A stretch of 64,000 nt of DNA. Source: Reichenbachiella ulvae (GTDB lineage Bacteria > Bacteroidota > Bacteroidia > Cytophagales > Cyclobacteriaceae). Below, piece after piece: positions 35,908 to 44,785 of this stretch. The notes under the pieces were generated by a model. That model had not been told where the DNA came from, ran no database searches, and saw only the letters and a list, made by a program, of their open reading frames with translations. The stretch spans positions 1,302,001 to 1,366,000 of the forward strand of contig NZ_JAOYOD010000001.1 of the NCBI RefSeq assembly GCF_025833875.1, in the 5' to 3' direction. Every line of letters starts with the position of its first letter. Positions within the stretch are counted from its first letter, which is position 1. A program made the translations under genes and the position numbers.

Positions 35908-38320
35908 AAGGTATGATTTAATGAGAGTTCTTTTGATAGGAACTCTTTTCTTGATTTTCAATCCATCGTGGGCCTATGCTGGTATCAGCATGCAGGAACC
36001 AGATACTTCGCGCTATGCCGAAGTTAGAAGTCTGGTTCAGTTTTACGAATACATGCTCAACAACATTGGTTCGGCCCGAAGCAATACCCGCGACAAGGAA
36101 GTCATCATCACCGAGAGCTACAAAAAAGTCTTTAGCAGTCCACAAGTCCAGATAGAAGACGATCTGATTCACAATAGGAAAGTCATCACTAACAAAGATG
36201 TGGCGGCCTACTTGAGAGATGTCGATTTTTTCTTCAAGGACATCGTATTTGATTTCAACGACATCCAGGTCGAGCAAAAGCAAGAAGGTGCTTCGACCTA
36301 TTATTTGGTCACCTTCGAAAGCCTAATCGAAGCGACCACATTAGACAATGAACCCTACACCAATGCACAACAGCGATTCATAGAGGTGAATGCTGATGAG
36401 GCATCTGGAGACCTTAAAATCGCCAGTGTATACCATACCAAAGTCAGCAGAGAAAAGGAGCTGGAAGTATGGTGGGAGTCCCTCTCCTATGGCTGGATTC
36501 AGGTTTTCAGAGAGTATGTCACTTTCGACAGTGCCGACTTCCGGGTACTCAAACAAATCTCTAGTATTGACAGTCTCAACCTGTCTGGCAATGCTTTGAT
36601 ATTGAATATTGAACCCCTGGCAGCACTGAGGGATCTGAAATATCTAGACATCAGTCATACCGAAATCACCGACATCAGCCCACTTCGCTATTCGAGAAAC
36701 CTTCAAACCCTAAAAGCCAACAACTCCAAAATCAACGACGTATCGACGCTTGAATATTTTGAGAGTTTAGAGACATTGGATCTGTCCAAGACTCCCCTTA
36801 TGAACCTTCAGGGAATTGAAAAAATGAAATCGCTCAAACATCTACGTTTGATTGATACCCATATCAGAGATTTCAAACCCATCCAGCAATTCAACACTTT
36901 AGAGAGCGTGAATCTCTCAGAATCCAGATTCAATGATGCGGGTTTTCTGTCTGGTCACAAGGCCCTAAAGGAAGCTAATCTATCGAAAACCTCACTGGCA
37001 GATCTACATGTGTTTCAGTTATTTTCACAACTCAAAACCCTGGACGTATCTGAGACAGCTATCACTGATCTGGATGGATTGGAAAGCCATCCAAGCCTGG
37101 AGCTACTCAATATCAACCAAACAGACATCAGCGAGCTCAAAGCCCTGTTAACCGCTCCTAAGCTAAAGAAAGTATATGCCGACTATACTAAGATAAGTCA
37201 GGAAGAGGCATCCTCCTTTATGGCAAAAAAGCCCAAAACATTGGTAGTGACCCAAAGTGCTCAAGTCATGAATTGGTGGGGCAGTTTGTCTGCGGATTGG
37301 AAGAAAATCCTTACCCAAAAAATTGAAGTAGAAGAGCCTGGAAAAGAAGAAATCATTCAACTGTTGAATACTGACTCACTGGACTTGTCAGGCAAAGGCT
37401 TAGCAGATAGCTCACCACTGAAAAAATTCAATAGAATCAAGTACCTGGACGTGTCTGGCAATTCATTCAAAAACTTTAGCTACACCAGTGGCATGAAAGA
37501 CCTTACTTCGCTCACGGGAGAAGGACTACCCGTTCAAAGTACAGATGGCCTGGATCAAAATGAAAAGCTGGAGTATTTATCCATTCCTCAATCAGAAATT
37601 GTCAATATTGGCGCGCTTTCATTTTTGGACCAATTGAAGATGGTCAATCTGGATCGTAGCTACGTGGATGAATCCGCTATTGCTAAGTATCTTCAGTCCA
37701 ACCCTAAAACGGTCATTATTTATCAAAGCGATAGACTTGAGAAATGGTGGAATGAACTCAGTTCAGACTGGAAATCCTTGTTTGATTTAGAAAAGGTAGA
37801 CAGTTATCATTTGCATCAGTTGATCGAAAGAGAATCGATGAGTGTATCGGGATTGCATATATCTTCTCTCGAACCACTCTCCGTATTCATCAATTTGAAA
37901 CAACTGAATCTAGATCAAGTCAATATCTCCAATCTACAGGATCTGACCATGCATACAGGCTTACGAGAGCTGACTTGCACCAAAGGTCCCCTTGAGAGTC
38001 TATCGGGTATCTCCTACTTTCAGCAACTCGAAAAATTGAATGTATCCAGCACCGCTGTGAGTGACCTAAAAGATTTGGAAGGATTGCGCTCACTCGTAGA
38101 ACTCAATTGCTCCGGAACAGGCATCTCCAACCTCAAAGGCATTTCAGAAATCTACAATCTGGAAAAGCTTGACATCAGCAGTACCAAAGTATGGCGACTA
38201 GGCAGACTGAGTGAACTAAGAAATCTCCAAACACTGATCTGCAACAACACGCGCATCATTGCCTACTTGATTGACGAATACAAGGCAGAACATCCAGAAG
38301 TGAATGTGATTTATTATTGA
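35894..38320 (+). CDS. Exported leucine-rich-repeat protein with three WW-capped modules
   Basis: 808 residues from the ATG at 35894; an alternative ATG at 35921 gives a cleaner signal peptide (MRVLLIGTLFLIF...). An N-terminal domain (~40-190) resembles the preceding secreted proteins. Three modules follow, each opened by a tryptophan-rich cap: WWESLSYGW near residue 191, WWGSLSADW near 459 and WWNELSSDW near 616. The caps are followed by SDS22-like LRRs (LKYLDIS.T.ITDISPL...). LRRs of this kind bind proteins. Periplasmic or surface location is implied by the signal. It ends the operon; the cassette array begins about 60 bp downstream. Confidence 0.85.
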   Translation: MVKAKRYDLMRVLLIGTLFLIFNPSWAYAGISMQEPDTSRYAEVRSLVQFYEYMLNNIGSARSNTRDKEVIITESYKKVFSSPQVQIEDDLIHNRKVITNKDVAAYLRDVDFFFKDIVFDFNDIQVEQKQEGASTYYLVTFESLIEATTLDNEPYTNAQQRFIEVNADEASGDLKIASVYHTKVSREKELEVWWESLSYGWIQVFREYVTFDSADFRVLKQISSIDSLNLSGNALILNIEPLAALRDLKYLDISHTEITDISPLRYSRNLQTLKANNSKINDVSTLEYFESLETLDLSKTPLMNLQGIEKMKSLKHLRLIDTHIRDFKPIQQFNTLESVNLSESRFNDAGFLSGHKALKEANLSKTSLADLHVFQLFSQLKTLDVSETAITDLDGLESHPSLELLNINQTDISELKALLTAPKLKKVYADYTKISQEEASSFMAKKPKTLVVTQSAQVMNWWGSLSADWKKILTQKIEVEEPGKEEIIQLLNTDSLDLSGKGLADSSPLKKFNRIKYLDVSGNSFKNFSYTSGMKDLTSLTGEGLPVQSTDGLDQNEKLEYLSIPQSEIVNIGALSFLDQLKMVNLDRSYVDESAIAKYLQSNPKTVIIYQSDRLEKWWNELSSDWKSLFDLEKVDSYHLHQLIERESMSVSGLHISSLEPLSVFINLKQLNLDQVNISNLQDLTMHTGLRELTCTKGPLESLSGISYFQQLEKLNVSSTAVSDLKDLEGLRSLVELNCSGTGISNLKGISEIYNLEKLDISSTKVWRLGRLSELRNLQTLICNNTRIIAYLIDEYKAEHPEVNVIYY

Positions 38321-38380
38321 TTCTTTATCTTGAATTGGGCAGATTGATAGGATTGCACAGAAAGATCAAATAGGCAGTTT

Positions 38381-38410
38381 GGCCAGTCGCTATATCACCT
38401 GTTACCACAC
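38381..38410 (-). other. Half attC-like site at the distal end of the cassette array
   Basis: On the minus strand, GTGTGGTAAC (38410-38401) is followed by AGGTGATATAGCGACTGGCC. This looks like the first arm of an attC (compare ...GATATAGCACATGCC in attC-4). The complementary second arm GGCCAGTCGCTATATC is not found before the LRR gene, so the last attC is truncated here. Confidence 0.55.
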
Positions 38411-38412
38411 GT

Positions 38413-38946
38413 TTAGTTTAGGTTGAATAATTCAGTCAGAAAATTAATCCGCTGTTCATCAGTTAGATTGTCCGTATTAACTGCATAGCTCAAGGCATAT
38501 TCGTTCTTGCGTCCAAAAAGGAATATAGTATTAACATTTTTACCGGTAATTTTCCAAATTATAAAGTCTCCAGATTCCTTAGTGTCCAGTATTTCGGTTG
38601 TATAACCTTGATTCAAGTAGTATTCAGAATCCCACAAATAGAATTTATCTACCCATTGTTGATTCGTTAAACTGTCATGATGGAATGGATACTTGTTCAC
38701 TGGGTTGAGCGCTACAGCAATGGATGTTGAGTCTGCGTTCTTAAAATAGTGCTGCCTGCTCGTTTCGTTGTAATTCGTTTTCGTCCATTTCCCTGGAATG
38801 TCGATGTTACCGTATGGAAATAGCGTTAAGGATGTTACATTTTTCTCTTCGTTATAGCTGTCTGATATCAGCATTGTTGTTTGACTAGTTTTACAGCCAA
38901 AAAGGGTTGTTAGGAAGAGAAATAAGACTATAAAGTTCCTGTTCAT
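38413..38946 (-). CDS. Cassette 5: lipoprotein
   Basis: 177 residues from the ATG at 38946 (MNRNFIVLFLFLTTLFGC), lipobox LFGC. The mature part has beta-rich segments (VTSLTLFPYGNIDIPGKW, FIIWKITGKNVNTIFLFGRKNEYALSYAVN). No known family. It fills a unit bounded by GTTACCACAC (38401-38410) and GTGTGGTAAC (38961-38970), exact complements, and reads leftward like cassettes 1-3. The gene is flush with the cassette borders (2 bp at the 3' side, 14 bp at the 5' side), as in integron cassettes. Confidence 0.85.
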   Translation of the reverse strand: MNRNFIVLFLFLTTLFGCKTSQTTMLISDSYNEEKNVTSLTLFPYGNIDIPGKWTKTNYNETSRQHYFKNADSTSIAVALNPVNKYPFHHDSLTNQQWVDKFYLWDSEYYLNQGYTTEILDTKESGDFIIWKITGKNVNTIFLFGRKNEYALSYAVNTDNLTDEQRINFLTELFNLN

Positions 38947-38960
38947 AGGTTGGAGAGTAT

Positions 38961-39082
38961 GTGTGGTAACGACCAGATATGGCACGTGCCTCTGGACATT
39001 CAAATATCGGTAAACTATTGGTTTCACATTTCAATATCAAGTAACTCAGAAGAGGCATGTGCTATATCGTTTGTTGTATGCC
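38961..39082 (-). other. attC-like recombination site 4 (122 bp)
   Basis: Minus strand: GGCATACAAC (39082-39073) begins it and GTTACCACAC (38970-38961) ends it. The arms ACGATATAGCACATGCCTCT and, inverted, ACCAGATATGGCACGTGCCTCT pair with few mismatches, giving an extended hairpin between AAC and GTT cores. This is the expected architecture of an integron attC (R''-L''...L'-R'). Confidence 0.8.
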
Positions 39083-39131
39083 GTAACTTCATTTTTAATG
39101 CGTTAATCAGTTTTTTTTAGATAAAATTAAA

Positions 39132-39154
39132 CAAATGTTTAAATCATTCGTTTA
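39132..39154. promoter_or_regulatory. Putative TetR operator, copy 1
   Basis: A 23-bp site beginning CAAATGTTTAAA and ending TTTA, upstream of tetR, is repeated with 20 of 23 identical bases at 39813-39835 before the tolC-like gene. Its flanks form an imperfect dyad (ACAAAT...ATTTGT). Confidence 0.6.
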
Positions 39155-39184
39155 GTATTTGTAAGTTTGGCGAAACTATTCTAA

Positions 39185-39790
39185 ATGGCACAAGATTCTA
39201 CAGCGGAAGAAAAGATCAAAGAGGCGGCAAAATCCCTTTTTACGAAAAATGGATTTGCAGCTACCAAAACAAGGGATATTGCCGAGAAGGCTGGTATTAA
39301 CCTAGCTTTACTCAATTATTACTATCGAAGCAAGGAGCTACTTTTCAACAAGATCATGATGGAAGTGATGTCGATGTTCATGAAAAGTATCTTCAGCATT
39401 TTTCAGGACGAGCGTACAACTTTGGAGCAAAAGTTTGAATTGATTGCATCCAGGTACATCGATAAGATCAAATCCAACCCTGATATTCCAAACTTCCTGC
39501 TGAATGAGTTGCGGTCAAGGCCCGAGGAGTTTTTTCTGAAAATTATCGAAGGGAAACGCTTGCAGGACTTTTATATCTACACGCAATTGGTTGAGCAAAT
39601 CGGGGAAGAAAGGGTGAAGGGGCTCAATCCAATACACATTATGATGAATTTGATGAGTCTAACCCTCTTCCCGTTCGTGGGCAAACCCATGATGCGAATG
39701 GTTACCGGAATAGACAATGCCGTGTTCAACAAAATGATGGAAGAACGAAAAAAGCTAATCCCGATGTGGATCATGCAGATGTTGAAGTAA
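39185..39790 (+). CDS. TetR-family regulator of the efflux operon
   Basis: 201 residues. The N-terminal helix-turn-helix is standard for TetR (AAKSLFTKNGFAATKTRDIAEKAGINLALLNYYYRSKELLF). The C-terminal ligand domain is helical and hydrophobic. It heads the efflux operon in the same direction, and the repeated 23-bp site before it and before the next gene suggests that it represses both. The ligand is unknown. Confidence 0.93.
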   Translation: MAQDSTAEEKIKEAAKSLFTKNGFAATKTRDIAEKAGINLALLNYYYRSKELLFNKIMMEVMSMFMKSIFSIFQDERTTLEQKFELIASRYIDKIKSNPDIPNFLLNELRSRPEEFFLKIIEGKRLQDFYIYTQLVEQIGEERVKGLNPIHIMMNLMSLTLFPFVGKPMMRMVTGIDNAVFNKMMEERKKLIPMWIMQMLK

Positions 39791-39812
39791 AATTTTTTAT
39801 CCATTGATTAAT

Positions 39813-39835
39813 CAAATGTTTAAAACATACTTTTA
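39813..39835. promoter_or_regulatory. Putative TetR operator, copy 2
   Basis: CAAATGTTTAAA followed by ACATACTTTTA, 20/23 identical to 39132-39154. It lies 10 bp before the start of the outer-membrane efflux gene and contains the palindrome ATGTTTAAAACAT. Confidence 0.6.
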
Positions 39836-39844
39836 AAACAAACG

Positions 39845-41119
39845 ATGAAAATAATAAACATAACAAAACAGATAACATTTTGGCTATTGCTCCTGATCAG
39901 CACGTGGAGTCACTCATTGTCCGGACAGAGTCTATCGCTTGACAGTTGCCTTTCAATGGCAGAGAGGAATTACCCACAAATTGCCCAATACGGGTTGATT
40001 AGCCAATCAACCGAGTATTCTATAGCAAATGCTCAAAAGGGAAAGCTTCCGCAATTAAGCATTGCAGGGCAGGCCACTTATCAGTCTGACGTAACCCAGG
40101 TTCCTGGAGGTGAGGCGATGGGAGTTGCCCCATTAAGTCAAGACCAGTATCAACTCTATGGGGAGGTCGTCCAACCGTTGACAGGATTGGCCGTCATCAA
40201 CCAGCAGAAAAAAATCATTGAGGCTGATGGGCAAGTAAGCAAGGCTGAATTGGAGGCTAAGCTCTACGCCATCAAACAGCGGGTGAGTGATTTGTTTTTC
40301 GGGGTATTACTGATTCAGAACCAGCTCAGGCAAAGCGAGCTGACCAAACAGGATCTTCAAGCAGGAATATCCCGGGTAGAGGCCTCTGTAAAGTACGGAA
40401 CTTCATTAAAAAGCAGTGCCGATGTGCTCAAAGCGCAATTGATCACCATCGATCAGCGGATCATCGAAAAGGAATCAACAAGAGACGGGTACTTAAAAAT
40501 GCTGGGCCTTTTTGTCAATCAGGAATTAAATAGCGATTTCGAATTAATTGTCCCCGCTCCAACCGTGCTGGCCTCAAAAATCAACCGACCGGAGCTCTCA
40601 ATCTACACTAATAAAATGCAGTCCATTGCCCTTCAAGATGGCTTGCTCAGCAAAACGAATCTACCTCAGTTCAGCCTGTTCATGCAAAGCGGTTTTGGAA
40701 GACCCGCACTGAACTTTCTAAGCAATGATTTTGAGCCATATTATATCGGTGGGCTGAGGCTGTCATGGAACCTTTCCAATTATTACACTACCAAAGGACA
40801 AAGACAGCTCTTTTCAATCAATAAAAGCATATTGGAATCTGAGCGAGAAACTTTCCTTTTTAATACACGGCTGACTATGGCCAACCAAGACGTACAGATT
40901 GTGAAAGTCGAAAAACTGATTGAAAAGGACAAGGAGATTATTGCCTTGAGGGAAGGTATTGTGAATTCCTCCAAAGGCCAGTTGGAGCATGGGGTCATCA
41001 CCGCCTCCGAGTACAAGACTGTAGTGATCGATTCTGATGAGGCACGACAAAACCTCACACTTCATCAGATCGAGCTAATGAAACTTAAAAATGATTACAA
41101 ACTAACATCCGGAAACTAA
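39845..41119 (+). CDS. TolC-family outer-membrane efflux protein
   Basis: 424 residues with a signal peptide (ending SLSGQ, ~28). The internal duplication of long helices with SLDSCLSMAERNYPQI, SIANAQKGKLPQLSI and the corresponding second half (SLFMQSGFGRP..., LRLSWNLSNYYT) is typical of TolC/OMF proteins. It forms the outer-membrane channel for the ABC pump encoded downstream. It overlaps none of its neighbours but is spaced by one base from the hlyD-like gene. Confidence 0.9.
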   Translation: MKIINITKQITFWLLLLISTWSHSLSGQSLSLDSCLSMAERNYPQIAQYGLISQSTEYSIANAQKGKLPQLSIAGQATYQSDVTQVPGGEAMGVAPLSQDQYQLYGEVVQPLTGLAVINQQKKIIEADGQVSKAELEAKLYAIKQRVSDLFFGVLLIQNQLRQSELTKQDLQAGISRVEASVKYGTSLKSSADVLKAQLITIDQRIIEKESTRDGYLKMLGLFVNQELNSDFELIVPAPTVLASKINRPELSIYTNKMQSIALQDGLLSKTNLPQFSLFMQSGFGRPALNFLSNDFEPYYIGGLRLSWNLSNYYTTKGQRQLFSINKSILESERETFLFNTRLTMANQDVQIVKVEKLIEKDKEIIALREGIVNSSKGQLEHGVITASEYKTVVIDSDEARQNLTLHQIELMKLKNDYKLTSGN

Positions 41120-41120
41120 A

Positions 41121-42035
41121 ATGAAACATCCACTTAAAAATCCAATATGTATTTTGCTGCTTAGCGTACTTTGGTCATCATGTACAAACAATGGACACGA
41201 ATTTGATGCAACAGGTACTTTCGAAGCAGACGAAACAATTATTTCTTCAGAAGCATCGGGAAAGTTACTTTCTTTCAAAGTAGATGAAGGACAAGAATTA
41301 CCCTCAAACCAGTATCTAGGGTATATCGATACTACCCAGCTTGCGCTGACCAAAGCGCAACTGGAAGCTCAAATCAAAGCAGTGCTGAGCCGGAAGCCGG
41401 ACATTGCATCACAACTTGTGGCGCTCAATGAGCAGTTAAAAGCCGCTAGGAAGGAAAAAGCACGAATCGAAAACCTGCTCAAATCCGATGCAGCTACCCC
41501 AAAGCAATTGGATGATGTGGACGCGCAGATCAATATTATCAACGGTAATATTACCGGACTTAGGACATCCCTTGTCAATAACTCGAGGAGTCTGGATCAG
41601 GAGATTGGCCCATTGGAAGCTCAGATCCTGCAGATGGAGGACAAGATCGCCAAAAGCAAAATAATCAATCCTGTAAATGGAACGGTATTGTCTGTCTATG
41701 CGGAACCTTATGAGCAGGTTGGTCCGGGTCAGCCACTCTACCGGATAGCCGACCTGAGTGAGCTGACCTTGAAAGCGTACATCTCGGGAGACCAGTTTGC
41801 ACAAGTGAAGTTAAACCAGAAGGTTTCCGTTTATACCGATGATGGGAATGGCGGGTACAAAGAGGATGCAGGAACCATCTACTGGATCAGCGAAAAGGCC
41901 GAGTTTACCCCTAAAAGTGTGCAAACCAAAAACGAGCGGGCAAATAAGGTGTATGCAGTCAAAATAAGGGTAAAGAATAACGGCTCTTACAAAATCGGCA
42001 TGTACGGAGAAGTGACGTTTGATACCGAGTCATGA
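41121..42035 (+). CDS. HlyD-family periplasmic adaptor (lipoprotein)
   Basis: 304 residues with lipobox WSSC near residue 21, hence an inner-membrane-tethered lipoprotein. A split biotinyl-lipoyl domain (GTFEADETIISSEASGKLLSF... and NPVNGTVLSVYAEPYEQV) flanks a coiled coil (~75-185). A beta-barrel domain follows (LTLKAYISGDQFAQVKLNQKV). It links the ABC permeases to the TolC-like channel. Its stop overlaps the next start (ATGA). Confidence 0.92.
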   Translation: MKHPLKNPICILLLSVLWSSCTNNGHEFDATGTFEADETIISSEASGKLLSFKVDEGQELPSNQYLGYIDTTQLALTKAQLEAQIKAVLSRKPDIASQLVALNEQLKAARKEKARIENLLKSDAATPKQLDDVDAQINIINGNITGLRTSLVNNSRSLDQEIGPLEAQILQMEDKIAKSKIINPVNGTVLSVYAEPYEQVGPGQPLYRIADLSELTLKAYISGDQFAQVKLNQKVSVYTDDGNGGYKEDAGTIYWISEKAEFTPKSVQTKNERANKVYAVKIRVKNNGSYKIGMYGEVTFDTES

Positions 42036-42940
42036 AGCACGTTATCATCGATCATGTTTCCAAAGCCTTTGTCAAAGAGGGAACTCCTGCTTTGAACGAG
42101 ATCAGCTTTGAAGTGGAAGAAGGGGAACTCTTTGGCCTGATTGGCCCGGATGGAGCTGGGAAAACCACGCTGTTCCGCATCCTTACCACGTTGCTGCTGG
42201 CGGATAGTGGAAATGCCAGTGTCAATGGCCTTGATGTCGTCCGGGACTACAAAGAAATCAGGAAACAGGTCGGGTATATGCCAGGTAGGTTCTCACTGTA
42301 CCAAGACCTTTCGGTAGAAGAAAACCTGAACTTCTTTGCAACTATTTTCAACACCACCCTTGAGCAGAATTATGACCTGATCAAAGATATCTACGTGCAG
42401 ATCGAACCTTTCAAGAACCGGAGGGCGGGCAAGCTTTCCGGTGGAATGAAGCAGAAGCTCGCCCTTTGCTGCGCGCTGATTCACAAACCCACCGTCCTAT
42501 TTTTAGATGAGCCTACGACAGGTGTAGATGCGGTTTCAAGAAAAGAATTCTGGGAGATGTTAAAAGGTTTGAAGCAGCAAGGAATTACCATTCTGGTTTC
42601 CACTCCGTACATGGACGAAGCGAGTCTATGCGAAAAAATTGCATTAATCCAGAATGGCGAAATACTCTCCATTGATACACCGGAAAAGATTGTGGATCAG
42701 TACCCTAAACCTCTCTATGCGATCAAGTCACCGGATATGAGCCGATTGCTAAAGTCCCTGAGGAATAGCCAGATTATCCAGAGTGCCAATGCCTTTGGCG
42801 AATACCATCACATAACCCTGTCTGATGATGGCATTGATTCGGAAAAAGTCCTGGCAAGCTTGAATATGGAAGGCTCGGAGATGAAAACCATCAAACCTAC
42901 AATTGAAGACTGTTTTATAAACCTGATGAGAGATGAGTGA
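42032..42940 (+). CDS. ABC transporter ATPase 1 (YbhF-like first half)
   Basis: 302 residues. Walker A GPDGAGKTTL (Asp instead of the usual Asn), signature LSGGMKQKLALCCALI and Walker B PTVLFLDEPTTGVD are intact. It corresponds to the N-terminal half of YbhF-type double ATPases, here split into two overlapping genes (8-bp overlap with the next). It powers drug or lipid export by the ABC-2 permeases downstream; the substrate is not predictable. Confidence 0.93.
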   Translation: MKHVIIDHVSKAFVKEGTPALNEISFEVEEGELFGLIGPDGAGKTTLFRILTTLLLADSGNASVNGLDVVRDYKEIRKQVGYMPGRFSLYQDLSVEENLNFFATIFNTTLEQNYDLIKDIYVQIEPFKNRRAGKLSGGMKQKLALCCALIHKPTVLFLDEPTTGVDAVSRKEFWEMLKGLKQQGITILVSTPYMDEASLCEKIALIQNGEILSIDTPEKIVDQYPKPLYAIKSPDMSRLLKSLRNSQIIQSANAFGEYHHITLSDDGIDSEKVLASLNMEGSEMKTIKPTIEDCFINLMRDE

Positions 42941-43679
42941 AGAAATTGTCATAGAAACGAATAAGCTTACTAAACGGTTCGGGGACTTTGTAGCCACAAA
43001 TGAGATCACGTTCCAAGTGAAAAAGGGTGAAATCTTTGGCTTCCTAGGAGCCAATGGTGCAGGCAAAACAACGGCCATGCGTATGCTATGCGGGCTCTCC
43101 GTTCCCAGCAGTGGAAAGGGAAAAGTAGCAGGGTTTGATGTGTACAAGCAGACCGAAAAGATCAAGGAGAACATAGGGTACATGAGCCAGAAGTTCTCTT
43201 TGTATGAAGACCTGACCGTGATGGAAAATATCCGATTTTTTGGAGGCATTTATGGCCTTTCCAGAAAAGAGATCAAAGCAAAGATGGCGCAAATGCTGGA
43301 GCGCATTGGACTGGAAGGTCAAAAGAATAAACTAGTAAGTGACTTACCCCTTGGCTGGAAGCAGAAGCTCGCATTTTCGGTTGCCATCTTTCACAATCCA
43401 CAAATTGTCTTTCTGGATGAGCCGACTGGTGGCGTTGACCCTATGACCAGACGACAATTTTGGGATCAGATCTACGAAGCATCCGATAGCGGCATTACGG
43501 TTTTTGTCACTACGCACTACATGGACGAAGCGGAGTATTGCAACCGTATTTCCATGATGGTGGATGGCTACATCAAAGCACTGGACACCCCCGCCAATCT
43601 GAAAAAGCACTACCACGCCGAGTCAATGGATCAGGTTTTCTATGAGCTGGCAAGGGGAGCTAAACGAAAAGGAGACTAA
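42933..43679 (+). CDS. ABC transporter ATPase 2 (YbhF-like second half)
   Basis: 248 residues. Walker A GANGAGKTTAMRML and Walker B PQIVFLDEPTGGVDP are intact, but the signature is degenerate (DLPLGWKQKLAF instead of LSGGQ). This is the same change found in the second half of YbhF-like proteins, suggesting asymmetric ATP sites in a heterodimer with the preceding ATPase. The permease gene starts 2 bases after the stop. Confidence 0.93.
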   Translation: MSEEIVIETNKLTKRFGDFVATNEITFQVKKGEIFGFLGANGAGKTTAMRMLCGLSVPSSGKGKVAGFDVYKQTEKIKENIGYMSQKFSLYEDLTVMENIRFFGGIYGLSRKEIKAKMAQMLERIGLEGQKNKLVSDLPLGWKQKLAFSVAIFHNPQIVFLDEPTGGVDPMTRRQFWDQIYEASDSGITVFVTTHYMDEAEYCNRISMMVDGYIKALDTPANLKKHYHAESMDQVFYELARGAKRKGD

Positions 43680-43681
43680 CT

Positions 43682-44785
43682 ATGAGGCAACTATTCACAT
43701 TTATCAAAAAAGAGTTCAAGCACGTTTTCAGGGATCAGAAAACACTGCTGCTTTTGTTCGGACTGCCGATTGTGCAGATCATTCTTTTCGGCTTTGCACT
43801 CACGAATGAAATCAAGGATGCCAGCCTGGTGGTAGTGGACTATTCTAAGGATGAAGCCACCCAGAAGATCATTGAGAAATTCAGGACGAATAGCAGCTTC
43901 AAGTTGGAAGAGTCGATCCTGGGGACGAAAGAAATCGAGGAAGCTTTTAAAGAAGGGAAAGTGAAAATGGCACTTATCTTCCCGGCAGACTTTGAAAATG
44001 ACCTCATTCATGAAAACCGGGCTTCCATACAACTCATTGCTGATGCGACAGATCCCAACACCGCTACCACGCTGGTGAACCATGCCAATACGATCATCAG
44101 GGATTTTCGACAGGAGCTGGCCACAGGTAGGCCTGATCACAGTATCGCGATAGATACCCGAAACATTTACAATCCGGAACTCAAAGGCACTACTAATTTT
44201 GTCCCGGGTGTGATGGCACTGGTCTTGTTGCTTATTTGTGTGCTGATGACCTCAGTTTCCATCGTTAAGGAAAAAGAAAGTGGTACCATGGAAATATTGC
44301 TGGTCTCGCCCTTTAATCCATTCATGGTAATCATCGCCAAAGCTGTGCCGTATTTGTTACTTTCCATTGTCAACCTGTCGGTCATCCTGTTTCTAAGTGT
44401 GTATCTGCTTGATATGCCAATCAACGGCAGCATCGCATTACTTTTCGCTGTAAGCATCCTTTTGATCATGACTGCCCTTTCATTGGGGCTGCTCATTTCA
44501 AATTCTACTGATTCTCAGCAGGCAGCCATGCTCATATCCCTAATGGGAATGCTGCTCCCGACCATGATGTTTACCGGCTTTCTTTTCCCTTTGGAAAACA
44601 TGCCATGGCCTCTTCAGCTAGTCGCTAATGTTGTCCCATCCAAATGGTATTACATCATCGTGAAAGATGTGATGATCAAAGGGCTGGGCTTTTCAGCCAT
44701 CTGGAAAGAAACCCTGATCCTAACCGGTATGACCGCTTTTCTACTGTTTGTCAGTATTAAAAAATTTAAAATCAGATTGTCATGA
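43682..44785 (+). CDS. ABC-2 type permease 1 (YbhS-like)
   Basis: 367 residues with the ABC-2 layout. One N-terminal transmembrane helix (~19-40) leads to a large periplasmic domain (~45-165), then five C-terminal helices. The cytoplasmic loop VSIVKEKESGTMEILLVSPF is the typical coupling motif, and PLENMPWPLQLVANVVPSKWY is a typical end motif. It pairs with the next permease; their genes overlap by 4 bases. Confidence 0.93.
   Translation: MRQLFTFIKKEFKHVFRDQKTLLLLFGLPIVQIILFGFALTNEIKDASLVVVDYSKDEATQKIIEKFRTNSSFKLEESILGTKEIEEAFKEGKVKMALIFPADFENDLIHENRASIQLIADATDPNTATTLVNHANTIIRDFRQELATGRPDHSIAIDTRNIYNPELKGTTNFVPGVMALVLLLICVLMTSVSIVKEKESGTMEILLVSPFNPFMVIIAKAVPYLLLSIVNLSVILFLSVYLLDMPINGSIALLFAVSILLIMTALSLGLLISNSTDSQQAAMLISLMGMLLPTMMFTGFLFPLENMPWPLQLVANVVPSKWYYIIVKDVMIKGLGFSAIWKETLILTGMTAFLLFVSIKKFKIRLS

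Noticed and set aside
38978..38990. parS-like palindrome around GGCACGTGCC
   Set aside because: It lies within the stem of attC-4 and does not match the flanking bases of parS.
42933..43679. Degenerate ABC signature (LPLGW) as a sign of a pseudogene
   Set aside because: The same substitution is typical of the second half of YbhF-like ATPases; the frame and other motifs are intact.
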